Assembly (NCBI RefSeq): GCF_030866785.1
Contig: NZ_CP133018.1
Location: 2,046,001-2,110,000 of the forward strand
Length of the DNA stretch: 64,000 bases
Direction of reading: 5' to 3'
From: Agromyces protaetiae
GTDB lineage: Bacteria; Actinomycetota; Actinomycetes; Actinomycetales; Microbacteriaceae
In this document: in pieces, positions 35,335 to 44,236 of the stretch
How positions within the stretch are numbered: position 1 is the stretch's first letter
Layout: each line of letters begins with the position of its first letter
Made by a program: the position numbers and the translations under genes
Notes under the pieces: model-generated
Seen by the model: only the letters and a program-made list of their open reading frames with translations
The model's database searches: none
Told to the model about the DNA's origin: nothing

Positions 35335-36357
35335 ATGCCCGCATCGGCCGTCACCCTCACCGTCCCAGGCCCACACGGCGACCGCAGCGTGCGCATCTCC
35401 AGCCCGACGCGCGAGATCTGGCCGGAAGCGGGCATCACGAAGCTCGAGCTCGCGGAGTACCTGATGGCCGTCGGCGAGGCGTTCGTCGCCGCGAACGGCG
35501 ATCGTCCGATCTCATTGCAACGCTTCCCCGCGGGTGTCGAGGGCGAGCAGTTCTATTCGAAGAACCCGCCGAAGGGCGCACCCGACTGGGTGCGAGCGGT
35601 GCCTGTGACCTATCCGAGCGGGCGCTCCCACCCGCAGCTGGTCATCGATGAGCCGGCGGCCGCCGTCTGGGCGGCGCAGATGAACACCGTCGTCTTCCAC
35701 CCGTGGGCCTCGCGCGCCGGCAGCTCCGACTTCCCCGATCAGTTGCGCATCGACCTCGACCCGCAGCCCGGCACGGGGTTCGCCGAGGCCGTCGAGCCGG
35801 CATTCACCCTCCGCGAGATCCTCGACGAGGCCGGCCTCACGGCGTTCGTGAAGACCTCGGGCAACCGCGGCATCCACGTCTTCGCGCCCATCGAGCCGCA
35901 GCACGAGTTCCTCGACGTGCGGCACGCCGTCATCGCCGCCGCCCGCGAGCTCGAACGACGCATGCCCGAGCAGGTGACGACCGCGTGGTGGAAAGAGGAG
36001 CGCGGCGAGCGGCTCTTCGTCGACTTCAACCAGGCGAACCGCGATCGCACGATGGCGGGCGCCTACAGTCCGCGTGCCCTGCCATGGGCATCGGTGTCGT
36101 GCCCGCTCGAGTGGTCCGAACTCGCGTCCGCCGACCCGCGCGAGCTCACGATCCGCACGGTTCCTGACCGTCTGGCGGAGCGGGGCGACCCGTGGGCCGC
36201 CATGCACGATCATCCGGGGCGTATCGATGTGCTGCTCGACTGGTGGCAGCGAGACCTGGCCGACGGGCTCGGCGAGCTGCCGTTCCCACCCGATTTCCCG
36301 AAGATGCCGGGCGAGCCCACCCGGGTGCAACCGAGCCGGGCCAAGCAGCGCGACTGA
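35335..36357 (+). CDS. LigD-type polymerase/primase (archaeo-eukaryotic primase fold) domain protein
   Basis: 340 residues, a stand-alone LigD polymerase domain. LQRFPAGVEGEQFYSKNPP, the metal-binding RIDLDPQPG (DxD) and KTSGNRGIHVFAP are conserved. In NHEJ this domain fills gaps with NTPs at ends held by Ku and LigD ligase. Neither gene is nearby. TAACGT (35322-35327), 7 nt before the ATG, suggests a leaderless start. Could serve NHEJ from a separate locus or another repair role (compare PolD/Prim proteins of mycobacteria). Confidence 0.92.
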   Translation: MPASAVTLTVPGPHGDRSVRISSPTREIWPEAGITKLELAEYLMAVGEAFVAANGDRPISLQRFPAGVEGEQFYSKNPPKGAPDWVRAVPVTYPSGRSHPQLVIDEPAAAVWAAQMNTVVFHPWASRAGSSDFPDQLRIDLDPQPGTGFAEAVEPAFTLREILDEAGLTAFVKTSGNRGIHVFAPIEPQHEFLDVRHAVIAAARELERRMPEQVTTAWWKEERGERLFVDFNQANRDRTMAGAYSPRALPWASVSCPLEWSELASADPRELTIRTVPDRLAERGDPWAAMHDHPGRIDVLLDWWQRDLADGLGELPFPPDFPKMPGEPTRVQPSRAKQRD

Positions 36358-36411
36358 GCGCCGGGGCGCACACCCCCACATCGCCGTCTCGTGGACGAGG
36401 CGGCCTCGCCG

Positions 36412-37164
36412 TCAGACGAGCGAGTTCGCCCGATGGGGCTTCGGCATGCCGTGCACCTGTCGGTGCAACGACTCCATACGACCGTCGAGCTCGGACGCGG
36501 TGCGCGCCGCGTCGGTGAGCTGGTCGAGGAGCGCCTGCGGCACCTGCCGGTCGTACTTGTAGTAGATCTTGTGCTCGAGGCTCGCCCAGAAGTCCATGGC
36601 GATGGTGCGGATCTGCACCTCTACCGGCACGGGGTGGGCGCCGGTCGAGAGGAACACGGGCACCTCGACGATGGCGTGCAGACTCTGGTAGCCGTTGGGC
36701 TTCGGCGTCGCGATGTAGTCCTTCACCTGCAGCACCCGGATGTCGGGCTGCGCGGTGAGCAGCTCGAAGATGCGGTACGCGTCGGAGACGAAGCTGCAGG
36801 TGACCCGGACCCCTGCGATGTCGGTGATGGTCTCGCCGATGGCGTCGAAGCTCGACGCGACGCCCTTGCGTTCCATCTTCGCGACGACGCTCTCGAGGCT
36901 CTTCAGCCGGCTCGAGATGTGCTCGATGGGGTTGTAGTCGTGCGCCTGGTTGAACTCCTCGCGCAGGATGGTGAGCTTCGTGATGACCTCGTCCATGCCG
37001 AACTTGTAGCGCATCAGGAACCGCTCGGTCTCGTCGCGGAGCGCGCGCATCTCGCTGAGCGCCTCCTCGTCGAGCGTGTCGAGCGTCTGCTGGGCGCGGG
37101 CCGTGAGCATCGTCGACGTCGCGAGGCGGGTCCGTGGGGGTGGGGAGCCGTCGGGGGGAGTCAC
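36412..37164 (-). CDS. Small alarmone synthetase (RelA/SpoT domain)
   Basis: About 250 residues. The synthetase domain shows TDIAGVRVTCSF, KDYIATPKPNGYQSLH and VEVQIRT, the ppGpp synthetase motifs. It has no hydrolase or regulatory domains. Makes (p)ppGpp from GTP/GDP and ATP. The start is uncertain: GTG at 37164 or TTG at 37173 with only a weak GGAG nearby. Confidence 0.9.
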   Translation of the reverse strand: MTPPDGSPPPRTRLATSTMLTARAQQTLDTLDEEALSEMRALRDETERFLMRYKFGMDEVITKLTILREEFNQAHDYNPIEHISSRLKSLESVVAKMERKGVASSFDAIGETITDIAGVRVTCSFVSDAYRIFELLTAQPDIRVLQVKDYIATPKPNGYQSLHAIVEVPVFLSTGAHPVPVEVQIRTIAMDFWASLEHKIYYKYDRQVPQALLDQLTDAARTASELDGRMESLHRQVHGMPKPHRANSLV

Positions 37165-37233
37165 GTGCTCCAACGTAGGACGCGAACCTCAGGATCAGCT
37201 TTGATCGCGCCACGCGCATGGCATCATTCAGCC

Positions 37234-37722
37234 ATGACGGACACATCGACTCCTCCCGTGCTGCAGCTCCGCGTCGTCGTCGAGACCGAGGACTTCGACG
37301 CCGCGGTCGCGTTCTACCGGGACGCGCTCGGCATGCCAGAGTTCTTCGCGTTCGCCGACGGCGATGGCGCCGACGACGACCGGGTCGCGATTCTCGACGC
37401 GGGCCGCGCGACCCTCGAGCTCGCAAGCCCGGGCCACAAACGCGCCATCGACGCGATCGAGGCCGACGGCCGGGAGAGCCCCCGGATCCGCCTCGCCTTC
37501 GAGGTCACGGACGCGACGGGCACGACCCGGCGGCTCGCCGACGTCGGTGCGCGGGTCGTCGCGGAGCCGGTCGAGACCCCGTGGCGCTCCCTGAACTCAC
37601 GCCTGGACGCGCCGGGCGATCTGCAGATCACGCTGTTCGAGGAGCTCCTCGACAGTCACGAGCGCGCGGCGCTCGAGGGCTTCGACACGGATGCCTCGCG
37701 CACGCGGGATCCCGGTGCCTGA
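37234..37722 (+). CDS. VOC family protein
   Basis: 162 residues. A pair of VOC modules: LQLRVVVETEDFDAAVAFYRDALGM, then DRVAILDAGRATLEL, and in the second half WRSLNSRLDAPGDLQITLFEE with the expected metal-ligand Glu. Likely a lyase, dioxygenase or binding protein of this superfamily; substrate unknown. Unrelated in detail to the VOC gene at 19756. Confidence 0.87.
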   Translation: MTDTSTPPVLQLRVVVETEDFDAAVAFYRDALGMPEFFAFADGDGADDDRVAILDAGRATLELASPGHKRAIDAIEADGRESPRIRLAFEVTDATGTTRRLADVGARVVAEPVETPWRSLNSRLDAPGDLQITLFEELLDSHERAALEGFDTDASRTRDPGA

Positions 37723-37757
37723 ACAGTCGGCGTGCACAGGCGGCTGTGCCCGGCGGG

Positions 37758-38204
37758 TCAGACGGCGGTGAGGTAGGTCCAGCGACCGCCCTCGCGGCGG
37801 AACCGGCTGCGTTCGGCGAGCAGCCCGGGCCCGTCGGCGTCGCGGTACCGCGCCACGAACTCGACGATGCCCTCGGCGTCGTCCTCGCCGCCGGCCACGG
37901 TGTCGGCGATGTGCAGCGATCGCCACTGCGTCGCGGCGTCGAGCGTCAGCGCGGGGGGTCGTGTCGACGGATGCCACGTGGCGAGCAGGTACCCCGTTTC
38001 GCCCAACGCGAACGCGGTGAAGCGTGAGCGCATCAGGCGGGCCGCCGTGGGCGCGGGCTCGCGCCCGCTCAACAGCGGTCCGCAACAGGTGCCGAATGCG
38101 TCGCCACTCCGGCAGGGACAGGGTGCGTCGGCGGCCGGCGGTGCGCTGTGAGGGAGCGACGAGGGCGGGCCGACCGGCGCGGATTCCCGAGGAGACGCAG
38201 GCAT
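37758..38204 (-). CDS. YchJ family protein with SEC-C zinc motif
   Basis: 148 residues. The N-terminal CPCRSGDAFGTCCG is a SEC-C-like zinc motif, followed by the NTF2-like YchJ domain (RSRFTAFALGETGYLLATWH and FVARY). Function unknown. CATACT, 6 nt before the ATG at 38204, suggests a leaderless start. Confidence 0.88.
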   Translation of the reverse strand: MPASPRESAPVGPPSSLPHSAPPAADAPCPCRSGDAFGTCCGPLLSGREPAPTAARLMRSRFTAFALGETGYLLATWHPSTRPPALTLDAATQWRSLHIADTVAGGEDDAEGIVEFVARYRDADGPGLLAERSRFRREGGRWTYLTAV

Positions 38205-38267
38205 CCCTCGAGTATGACCGAGCCGGTCGTGACCGAGTCGATCCATATATGCGCAGTCATGGATTGC

Positions 38268-38351
38268 CCAGGGAAAGCCGAGGACTCGTCCAGGACCGTG
38301 GGGCAAGCTGTCGGCTTTGTGCGTCCGCGCCCCGGCGGACGCGTCCCTGAA
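38268..38351 (+). ncRNA. Candidate structured leader RNA 2 (cis-regulatory) of the second transglycosylase gene
   Basis: Counterpart of 29818-29903. Outer stem CAGGGA (38269-38274) with TCCCTG (38344-38349); inner stem AAAGCCGA (38274-38281) with TCGGCTTT (38311-38318); perfect hairpin GCGTCCGC-GCCCCG-GCGGACGC (38321-38342). Conserved blocks GCAAGCTG and GGCTTTGTG align with leader 1, while the stem sequences differ but still pair. ATCCAT/ATGGAT arms and TATATG lie just upstream. Confidence 0.55.
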
Positions 38352-38403
38352 CCCGGCACGGCTCGACCGGCCATGCCACGAGACCTCACGAGCCACGAAA
38401 CCG

Positions 38404-39276
38404 ATGCGCATAGAGAACCACACCACGAACCAGACGAACGCCGCGAACCCCACGCACTCGACCCCGACCGGCACGCCGGCCGGCCACGGCCTCCCCACCC
38501 GCCGGAGCCTGCGCCCCCGACGCACCAAGCGGAACAGCCTCATCGCCGCCGGCGCGATCGCCGCGGCGGGCCTGATCGCAGGCACCGGCTTCACGGTGAC
38601 CTCCGCGGTCGACGCCCAGCAGCGCGTCGACGCGACCGCAGCGGTGACCCAGGCCACCGGGCTCCACAAGGACCAGCTCGGCGCCTACTCGGTCGTCGCG
38701 CAGGCGAAGGCGATCAGCACCGCCAAGGACACCATCCAGGCCGCCGAGGCGACGCTCGTCGCGGCCGACGGCAAGGTCGACGCGTCCGGGTTGCAGGCGT
38801 CGGTCGCGTCCCTCGGCGACTACGAGCGCCTGCCGATCGACTCACTCGTGACCCTGACGCGGGAGACGCAGGCCAAGACGCAGCAGACGGCGGCGGCCGC
38901 CGCCGAGTTCGAGCGCGCCCAGCAGGAGCAGGCGCGCATCGCGGCCGAGACGCTCGCACAGGCGAACACACCCGAGGGCGCCAAGGCGTTCGCGCGGGAG
39001 CTCGCCGCATCGCAGTACGGCTGGGGCGGCGACCAGTACACGTGCCTCGTGAACCTGTGGCAGAAGGAATCCGGCTGGAACTACCAGGCCATGAACGCCT
39101 CCAGCGGCGCCACCGGCATCCCGCAGTCGCTGCCCGGATCCAAGATGGCGACCGCCGGCGCCGACTGGCAGACGAGCGCCGCGACCCAGATCCGTTGGGG
39201 TCTCGAGTACATCGCGCGAGGGTACGGCACGCCCTGCTCGGCGTGGTCGCACTCGCAGTCTGTGAACTGGTACTGA
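38404..39276 (+). CDS. Exported transglycosylase-like protein, paralogue of the 30002 gene
   Basis: 290 residues with the same plan: basic N-terminus, hydrophobic segment (about 45-70, NSLIAAGAIAAAGLIAGTGFTV), helical Ala/Gln-rich region, and the C-terminal domain QYGWGGDQYTCL, QKESGWN, SSGATGIPQ, GLEYIARGYG, ending W-Y. The Glu of KESGW is the likely catalytic acid. The ATG at 38404 was chosen to match the paralogue. Likely remodels peptidoglycan. Confidence 0.85.
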   Translation: MRIENHTTNQTNAANPTHSTPTGTPAGHGLPTRRSLRPRRTKRNSLIAAGAIAAAGLIAGTGFTVTSAVDAQQRVDATAAVTQATGLHKDQLGAYSVVAQAKAISTAKDTIQAAEATLVAADGKVDASGLQASVASLGDYERLPIDSLVTLTRETQAKTQQTAAAAAEFERAQQEQARIAAETLAQANTPEGAKAFARELAASQYGWGGDQYTCLVNLWQKESGWNYQAMNASSGATGIPQSLPGSKMATAGADWQTSAATQIRWGLEYIARGYGTPCSAWSHSQSVNWY

Positions 39277-39364
39277 GCGACGGCTCCGCGGCGCGCCGCA
39301 CGGCGCCTTGACCACCCCCCGAACGCGGCACACAATGGTGTGTCCGATCCAGGGAGGGTGAGCC

Positions 39365-39898
39365 ATGTCAGACCCACAGGTCCGACCGAACGCCGCGAAC
39401 GACGACACCACCGTGTTGTTCGAGACGCTGCAGGAACCACCGGCGACGGAGACGACCGCGCGACCGGCGCCTCCCGTCGCGCACGCGGCTGCCGAACGCC
39501 GCCCAGCGGGGCGCGTCGAATGGAGCCGCGACCTGCGCTTCATGCTCGTCGTGCTCGCCGCGATCGTCGTGCTCTTCCTCGCGTTCGCGCTGCTCATCGC
39601 GTTCAGCCCGACCGGCGCGGCGATCAGCGCGCTGGCCGTGATCGCGGCCCCGATCGCGACCATGGTCGCGGCGTACTACGGCATCAGCCTCGCCCTGCGG
39701 CAGGTTCGCGACGCCAATCACGCCGCCGAAGCCGCCGAGAACCGGGCCCGTGCGGCCGAGGCGTCCGCGCGTGAGTCGGACGCGTGGGCGGCGCAGATGG
39801 AATCCGGTCTGCGCGTGTCGGTGTCGAAGCTCAGGGGCCTCGGTCAGGACACGCGCGACGTGGAGCGCGCCGCGGGCACGCCCGACGAGTTCTTCTGA
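39365..39898 (+). CDS. Membrane protein of unknown function with coiled coil
   Basis: 177 residues. An unstructured N-terminus of about 55 residues, two hydrophobic helices (about 58-83 and 88-110), then a charged coiled-coil segment (ALRQVRDANHAAEAAENRARAAEA) facing the cytoplasm. GGGAGGGTGAG precedes the ATG. No family recognised. Confidence 0.78.
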   Translation: MSDPQVRPNAANDDTTVLFETLQEPPATETTARPAPPVAHAAAERRPAGRVEWSRDLRFMLVVLAAIVVLFLAFALLIAFSPTGAAISALAVIAAPIATMVAAYYGISLALRQVRDANHAAEAAENRARAAEASARESDAWAAQMESGLRVSVSKLRGLGQDTRDVERAAGTPDEFF

Positions 39899-39935
39899 GT
39901 CGCCCCGAGCACTCGCTTCGCCGGTCGGAGACCGA

Positions 39936-39966
39936 GCGCCGGTGAGCGTATCGAGCCCACCGGCGC
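39936..39966. terminator. Terminator between convergent genes
   Basis: GCGCCGGTG (39936-39944) pairs with CACCGGCGC (39958-39966) without mismatch; 13-nt loop. Lies 5 bp from the E2 stop. Confidence 0.75.
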
Positions 39967-39971
39967 GCGGC

Positions 39972-41354
39972 TTACAGCTCCGCGAGCAGTGAGACCGGAC
40001 GCTCGACGCACCGCGCCACGAACGTGAGGAACGCCGCCGCCTCGGCGCCGTCGCACACGCGGTGGTCGAACGACAACGTCAGCTCGGTGACCGTCCGCAC
40101 CGCGAGTGCTCCGTCGACGACCCATGGCCGCTCGATCAACCGCCCGACACCCAGCATCGCGGCTTCGGGATGGTTCAGGATCGCCGCCGAACCGTCGACC
40201 CCGAGTGCCCCGTAGTTGTTGAGCGTGAACGTGCCCCGGCGCAGCGCCTCGGGCGGAAAGGTGCCCGTCGACGCCTGCGCCGCGCGTTCGGCGATCGCAT
40301 CGCGCAGCCCGCGCATGGCCATCGCCTGTGCGCCGTGGACGACCGGCACCATGAGGCCGCGGCCGGTCTGGGTCGCGATGCCGAGATTGACGGCGCCGTG
40401 CAGCACCAGCTCGCGCCGTTCGGCGTCGAAGCTCGCGTTCAGCCGCGGATGCCGTGCGAGCCCGGCCACCGCGAACCGCGCGATGAGCGCGGTCACCCCG
40501 AACCGCTCACCGGTCGCCTGCTCGAGCTGACGCCGGGCCGCGAGCAGCTCCGTCGCGTCGACGTCGAGCCAGACGGTCGCGTCGGGGATCTCACGTCGCG
40601 AGCGCTCGAAGTGGGCGGCGGCGGTCAGCGCGTGGCGGTCGAGCGGCACGCGCTGATCGCCGTCCTCGGCCGGCGGGATCGCCACCGCCGAGCGCTTCGC
40701 CTCGGTCGGAGACACCGCTGCGCCGCGCTCGGGCGGAGCGTGCTGCTCGAGCTCGGCGATGGCGTGCTCGACGTCGCGGCGCAGCACGAGATGGTCGGGA
40801 CCGCTGCCGAGCAACCGGCTCGCGTCGAACCCGTGCTCGCGCGCCAGCCGGCGCACGATGGGCGACAACACGGGGGAGCGGCGGCCGGAGTCGAGCAGCG
40901 CGGCAGGGGCGCTCGGCCCGGCGGTCGCGGGGGCGGGTGCATCCGTCATCCCCTCCGCGTCCGTTCGCCGCCCGAAACGTCCCGCGATTCGACGCGGTCG
41001 GGCGACCGGCGTGGAGCTGCGGGTGCCGTATCCGATGAGTACGGCGCCCGACTCCTCATCCGAGACATCCGTCCCGCCCGCGGCATCCGCGCCGCCGGAC
41101 CCGCCCGCACCGTCCGCCGGCTCCGCCAGCGTCAGCAGCACATCGCCCGCGTGCAGCACCTGGCCGACCTCGCCGCCGAGCGCCTGCACGACGCCCGCGA
41201 ACGGCGACGGCAGCTGCACCACCGACTTCGCGGACTCGAGCTCCACGACCGGCTGATCCACGGCGACGGCGTCGCCCGGGCCGACGAGCCAGCCCACCAC
41301 CTCGGCCTCGGTGAGGCCCTCGCCGAGGTCGGGCATCGTGAACGAGCGGCTCAT
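39972..41354 (-). CDS. Dihydrolipoamide acyltransferase (E2) of a 2-oxoacid dehydrogenase
   Basis: 460 residues. An N-terminal lipoyl domain with Lys in ELESAKSV (about residue 44), a Gly/Ala/Pro linker, a peripheral-subunit-binding domain (LSPIVRRLAREHGFD), and the catalytic core ending in DHRVCDG (HxxxD). Transfers acyl groups to CoA in a branched-chain 2-oxoacid or pyruvate dehydrogenase complex. The start overlaps the E1-beta stop (ATGA). No E3 gene lies in the window. Confidence 0.93.
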   Translation of the reverse strand: MSRSFTMPDLGEGLTEAEVVGWLVGPGDAVAVDQPVVELESAKSVVQLPSPFAGVVQALGGEVGQVLHAGDVLLTLAEPADGAGGSGGADAAGGTDVSDEESGAVLIGYGTRSSTPVARPRRIAGRFGRRTDAEGMTDAPAPATAGPSAPAALLDSGRRSPVLSPIVRRLAREHGFDASRLLGSGPDHLVLRRDVEHAIAELEQHAPPERGAAVSPTEAKRSAVAIPPAEDGDQRVPLDRHALTAAAHFERSRREIPDATVWLDVDATELLAARRQLEQATGERFGVTALIARFAVAGLARHPRLNASFDAERRELVLHGAVNLGIATQTGRGLMVPVVHGAQAMAMRGLRDAIAERAAQASTGTFPPEALRRGTFTLNNYGALGVDGSAAILNHPEAAMLGVGRLIERPWVVDGALAVRTVTELTLSFDHRVCDGAEAAAFLTFVARCVERPVSLLAEL

Positions 41355-42385
41355 GCCGGGTCCCACTCCCAGGTCGCGATCGCGGCCAGCACCCGGTCGG
41401 GCGTCGGCAGGAAGTGCTCCTCGAGCATCGGTGGCGGATACGGCAGATCGAACCCCGTGATCCGCAGGATCGGCGCCGCGAGCCAGTGGAAGTTCCGCTC
41501 GGTGACCCGGGCCGCGACCTCGGCGCCGTACCCGCCGAACTGCGCGGCCTCGTGGATCACCGCCGCGCGCGAGGTCTTCCGCACCGACGCCGACACGGTC
41601 TCGTCGTCGAACGGCGAGAGGCTCCGCAGGTCGATCACCTCGACCGACAGGCCTTCCGCCTCGCCGGCCTCGGCCGCCTCGAGCGCGGTACGCACGGTGG
41701 GTCCGTAGGCGATGAGCGTCACATCGGCGCCCTCGCGCACGACCTTCGCGCGGCTCATCGACTCGGTGTGGACGGGCAGCGCGAGGTCGGCCTTCGACCA
41801 GTACCGGCTCTTCGGCTCCATGAAGATCACGGGATCGTCGACCTCGATCGCCTCACGCAGCATGGAGTACGCGTCAGCGGGATTCGAGGGCGTCACGACG
41901 GTCAGGCCGGGCGTGGCCGCCCAGTAGGCCTCGGACGAGTCGGAATGGTGCTCGACGCCGCCGATCGCACCCGCGCACGGGATGCGGATGACCATCGGCA
42001 GGCTCACCCGGCCCTGCGTGCGATTGCGCATCTTGGCCACGTGCGAGACCACCTGCTCGAACGCGGGGTAGGCGAACGCGTCGAACTGCATCTCGATCAC
42101 GGGTCGCAGGCCGTTCATGGCCATGCCGACGGCGGTGCCGACGATGCCGGCCTCGGCCAGCGGGGCGTCCCAGACGCGGCTCGCGCCGAAGGCGGCCTCG
42201 AGCCCGTCGGTCACGCGGAACACACCACCGAGCGCGGCGACGTCCTCGCCGTAGACGACGACACGCTCGTCGTCGGCCATCGCATCGCGGAGCGCCCGGT
42301 TCAGGGCGCCGGCCATCGTGGTCGAGACGGCGGATGCCTCGGCGGCGGCGGGTCCGCCGGGGGTCGCGGTGTGCACGGCCGTCAC
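41351..42385 (-). CDS. 2-oxoisovalerate/pyruvate dehydrogenase E1 component, beta subunit
   Basis: 344 residues. GEDVAALGGVF and the conserved EMQFDAFAYPAFEQVVSHVAK identify the E1-beta family of branched-chain and acetoin-type complexes. Partner of the alpha subunit, forming the alpha2-beta2 ThDP enzyme. The GTG at 42385 overlaps the E1-alpha stop (GTGA). Confidence 0.94.
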   Translation of the reverse strand: MTAVHTATPGGPAAAEASAVSTTMAGALNRALRDAMADDERVVVYGEDVAALGGVFRVTDGLEAAFGASRVWDAPLAEAGIVGTAVGMAMNGLRPVIEMQFDAFAYPAFEQVVSHVAKMRNRTQGRVSLPMVIRIPCAGAIGGVEHHSDSSEAYWAATPGLTVVTPSNPADAYSMLREAIEVDDPVIFMEPKSRYWSKADLALPVHTESMSRAKVVREGADVTLIAYGPTVRTALEAAEAGEAEGLSVEVIDLRSLSPFDDETVSASVRKTSRAAVIHEAAQFGGYGAEVAARVTERNFHWLAAPILRITGFDLPYPPPMLEEHFLPTPDRVLAAIATWEWDPA

Positions 42386-43512
42386 GAGGCGACCGCCTCG
42401 TGGTGGGCTTCGGCATCGGCGAGCTCCGCGGCGAGTGCGGCGCGCTGCTCGGCGAGCGCCGCGCGCGGGACGGCGTAGACATGATCGAAGAGCGCGAGCG
42501 GGTCGATCGCCGGGGCCTCGCCCAGCGCCTCGCGCGTCGTGGCCGCGAGCGTCTCGGCGGCGGCGGCGATCTCGGCGCTGATCGCGCCGTCGAGCACGCC
42601 CTCGGAGACGAGGTACTTCTCGAGCCGCTCGATCGGGTCGCGCCGGGTCCAGTGCTCGACCTCGCGTGATTCGCGGTAGCGCGTGGGGTCGTCGGAGTTC
42701 GTGTGCGGCTCGATGCGGTAGGTGAGGCCCTCGATCAGCGTCGGGCCGCCCCCGGCACGGGCGAGCTCGACCGCGGCACGGGTCACCGCGTGCATCGCGG
42801 CGACGTCGTTGCCGTCCACGTGGTGGCCCGGCATGCCGTACCCGACGGCTTTGTCGGCGAGCGTGGCGGCGTGGCTCTGCTTCGCGACCGGGGTGCTGAT
42901 CGCGAACTGGTTGTTCTGCACGACGAAGACGGTCGGCGTCTGCCAGACGGCTGCGAAGTTGAACGCCTCGTGCGCGTCGCCCTCACTCGTCGCGCCGTCG
43001 CCGAGGAAGACCAGCGTGACGGTCGGCTCGCCCTTGAGCCGTGCGGCGTGCGCGAAACCGACGGCGTGCAGCGCCTGCGTCGCGAGCGGCGTCGCCTGCA
43101 CCGACGTGCGGTACCGGTACTGGTCGAACCCGTTGTGCCATTCGCCGCGGAACGAGGTGAGCAGCGCCGCCGGGTCGATGCCGCGGGTGAGCAGCGCGAT
43201 GCTGTCGCGATAGGTGGGGAACAGCCAGTCGTCGTCGGCGAGTGCGGCGACGGCGCCGATCTCGCAGGCCTCCTGGCCGTAGGCCGAGGGATACGTCGCG
43301 AGCCGGCCCTGCTTCGTCAGCGCCGTCACCTGACGGTCGAACCGGCGGGCGACGACCATCTTCCGGTACAGCTCGAGCAGCGTGTCGTGCCCGGGCAGCG
43401 CGAAGCCCCCGGTCTCGGGGGCCGGGGCGGCATGACCTGCGTGGTCGAGCAGGCGGATCGGGGTCGCCGTCGGGAGCGTGCGGCGGTCATGATGCTCGAC
43501 GTTGAGGCTCAT
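42382..43512 (-). CDS. 2-oxoisovalerate/pyruvate dehydrogenase E1 component, alpha subunit
   Basis: 376 residues. The ThDP motif GDGATSEGD...FNFAAVWQTPTVFVVQNN is complete, and YRIEPHTNSDDPTRYR is the phosphorylation-loop region. Catalyses decarboxylation of branched-chain 2-oxoacids (or pyruvate). The ATG at 43512 gives the family N-terminus; the longer open frame runs into the regulatory repeats. First gene of the three-gene operon, adjacent to an Lrp-type regulator, the usual layout of actinobacterial bkd operons. Confidence 0.94.
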   Translation of the reverse strand: MSLNVEHHDRRTLPTATPIRLLDHAGHAAPAPETGGFALPGHDTLLELYRKMVVARRFDRQVTALTKQGRLATYPSAYGQEACEIGAVAALADDDWLFPTYRDSIALLTRGIDPAALLTSFRGEWHNGFDQYRYRTSVQATPLATQALHAVGFAHAARLKGEPTVTLVFLGDGATSEGDAHEAFNFAAVWQTPTVFVVQNNQFAISTPVAKQSHAATLADKAVGYGMPGHHVDGNDVAAMHAVTRAAVELARAGGGPTLIEGLTYRIEPHTNSDDPTRYRESREVEHWTRRDPIERLEKYLVSEGVLDGAISAEIAAAAETLAATTREALGEAPAIDPLALFDHVYAVPRAALAEQRAALAAELADAEAHHEAVAS

Positions 43513-43627
43513 GCCTTCATCGTGGATGAGCTCGGCCGTCTGGGGGAGGCGTGCGACGCAAGCGTGAACGAACGGCTCCGGACGGACCGACGGCGAGCCG
43601 CTCGTCCGCCGGCAGCAGGCTCGCACG

Positions 43628-43673
43628 CGCCAGATGTCCGGAGGGTCAGGTCGGTCAGGTCCGCCAGATGTCC
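43628..43673. promoter_or_regulatory. Nested direct repeats between the Lrp gene and the E1-alpha gene
   Basis: CGCCAGATGTCC occurs at 43628-43639 and 43662-43673. Between them GGTCAGGTC is tandemly duplicated (43644-43652, 43653-43661). The right-hand copies lie in the 3' end of the Lrp gene. Placed about 115-160 bp before the operon start, suitable for an Lrp-type octamer site. Confidence 0.45.
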
Positions 43674-44149
43674 AGCGTCTGGGCGGGCGGCTGCCCGGCC
43701 AGCTCCGAGAGGATGAGGTGCGAGCGCGTCGACACGACGCCGGGCAGATCATGGATGTCGCGGAGGATCGCCTGGCCCAGTTGTTCGTGGTCGGGCGCGC
43801 TGACCGTCAGGATCAGGTCGATGTCGCCCGAGACCGCCTGCACCTTCTCCACGAACGGGAGGGTCGCGAGCCGGTGTGCGATCTCCTCCCATGGCACATC
43901 GCCGATCCGTACGACGACGAGGGCCGAGATGCTGAGCCCGATCGCCTTCCGGTCGATCTGGGCGCCGAACCCCGTGATCACCCCGCGCTGCTGGAGATGC
44001 AGCAGGCGATTGTGCGCGGCGGTCCGCGAGATGTGGACGCGCTCGGCCAGCGTCCGTACCGAGAGCCGGCCGTCGCGGCTCAGCTCGGCGACGATCCGGC
44101 GGTCGATCGGATCGAGCGGTTCCCCCCGATGCGGATGGTCGGTCATCAT
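43655..44149 (-). CDS. Lrp/AsnC family transcriptional regulator
   Basis: 164 residues. The N-terminal HTH (about 10-60, RIVAELSRDGRLSVRTLAERVHISRTAAHNRL) and the C-terminal RAM ligand domain are both present. Upstream of and co-oriented with the dehydrogenase operon, so it is a good candidate for its regulator (BkdR type), responding to branched-chain amino acids. ATG ATG doublet at the start with GAGG upstream. Confidence 0.92.
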   Translation of the reverse strand: MMTDHPHRGEPLDPIDRRIVAELSRDGRLSVRTLAERVHISRTAAHNRLLHLQQRGVITGFGAQIDRKAIGLSISALVVVRIGDVPWEEIAHRLATLPFVEKVQAVSGDIDLILTVSAPDHEQLGQAILRDIHDLPGVVSTRSHLILSELAGQPPAQTLDIWRT

Positions 44150-44236
44150 CGTCCTCGCATTCCGATCACAGCGTAGCGGCTCGCCCCGCCCGGTGCCCCG
44201 CTCGACGCAGGACCGGACACCGCCGCCGGAGCTCGT

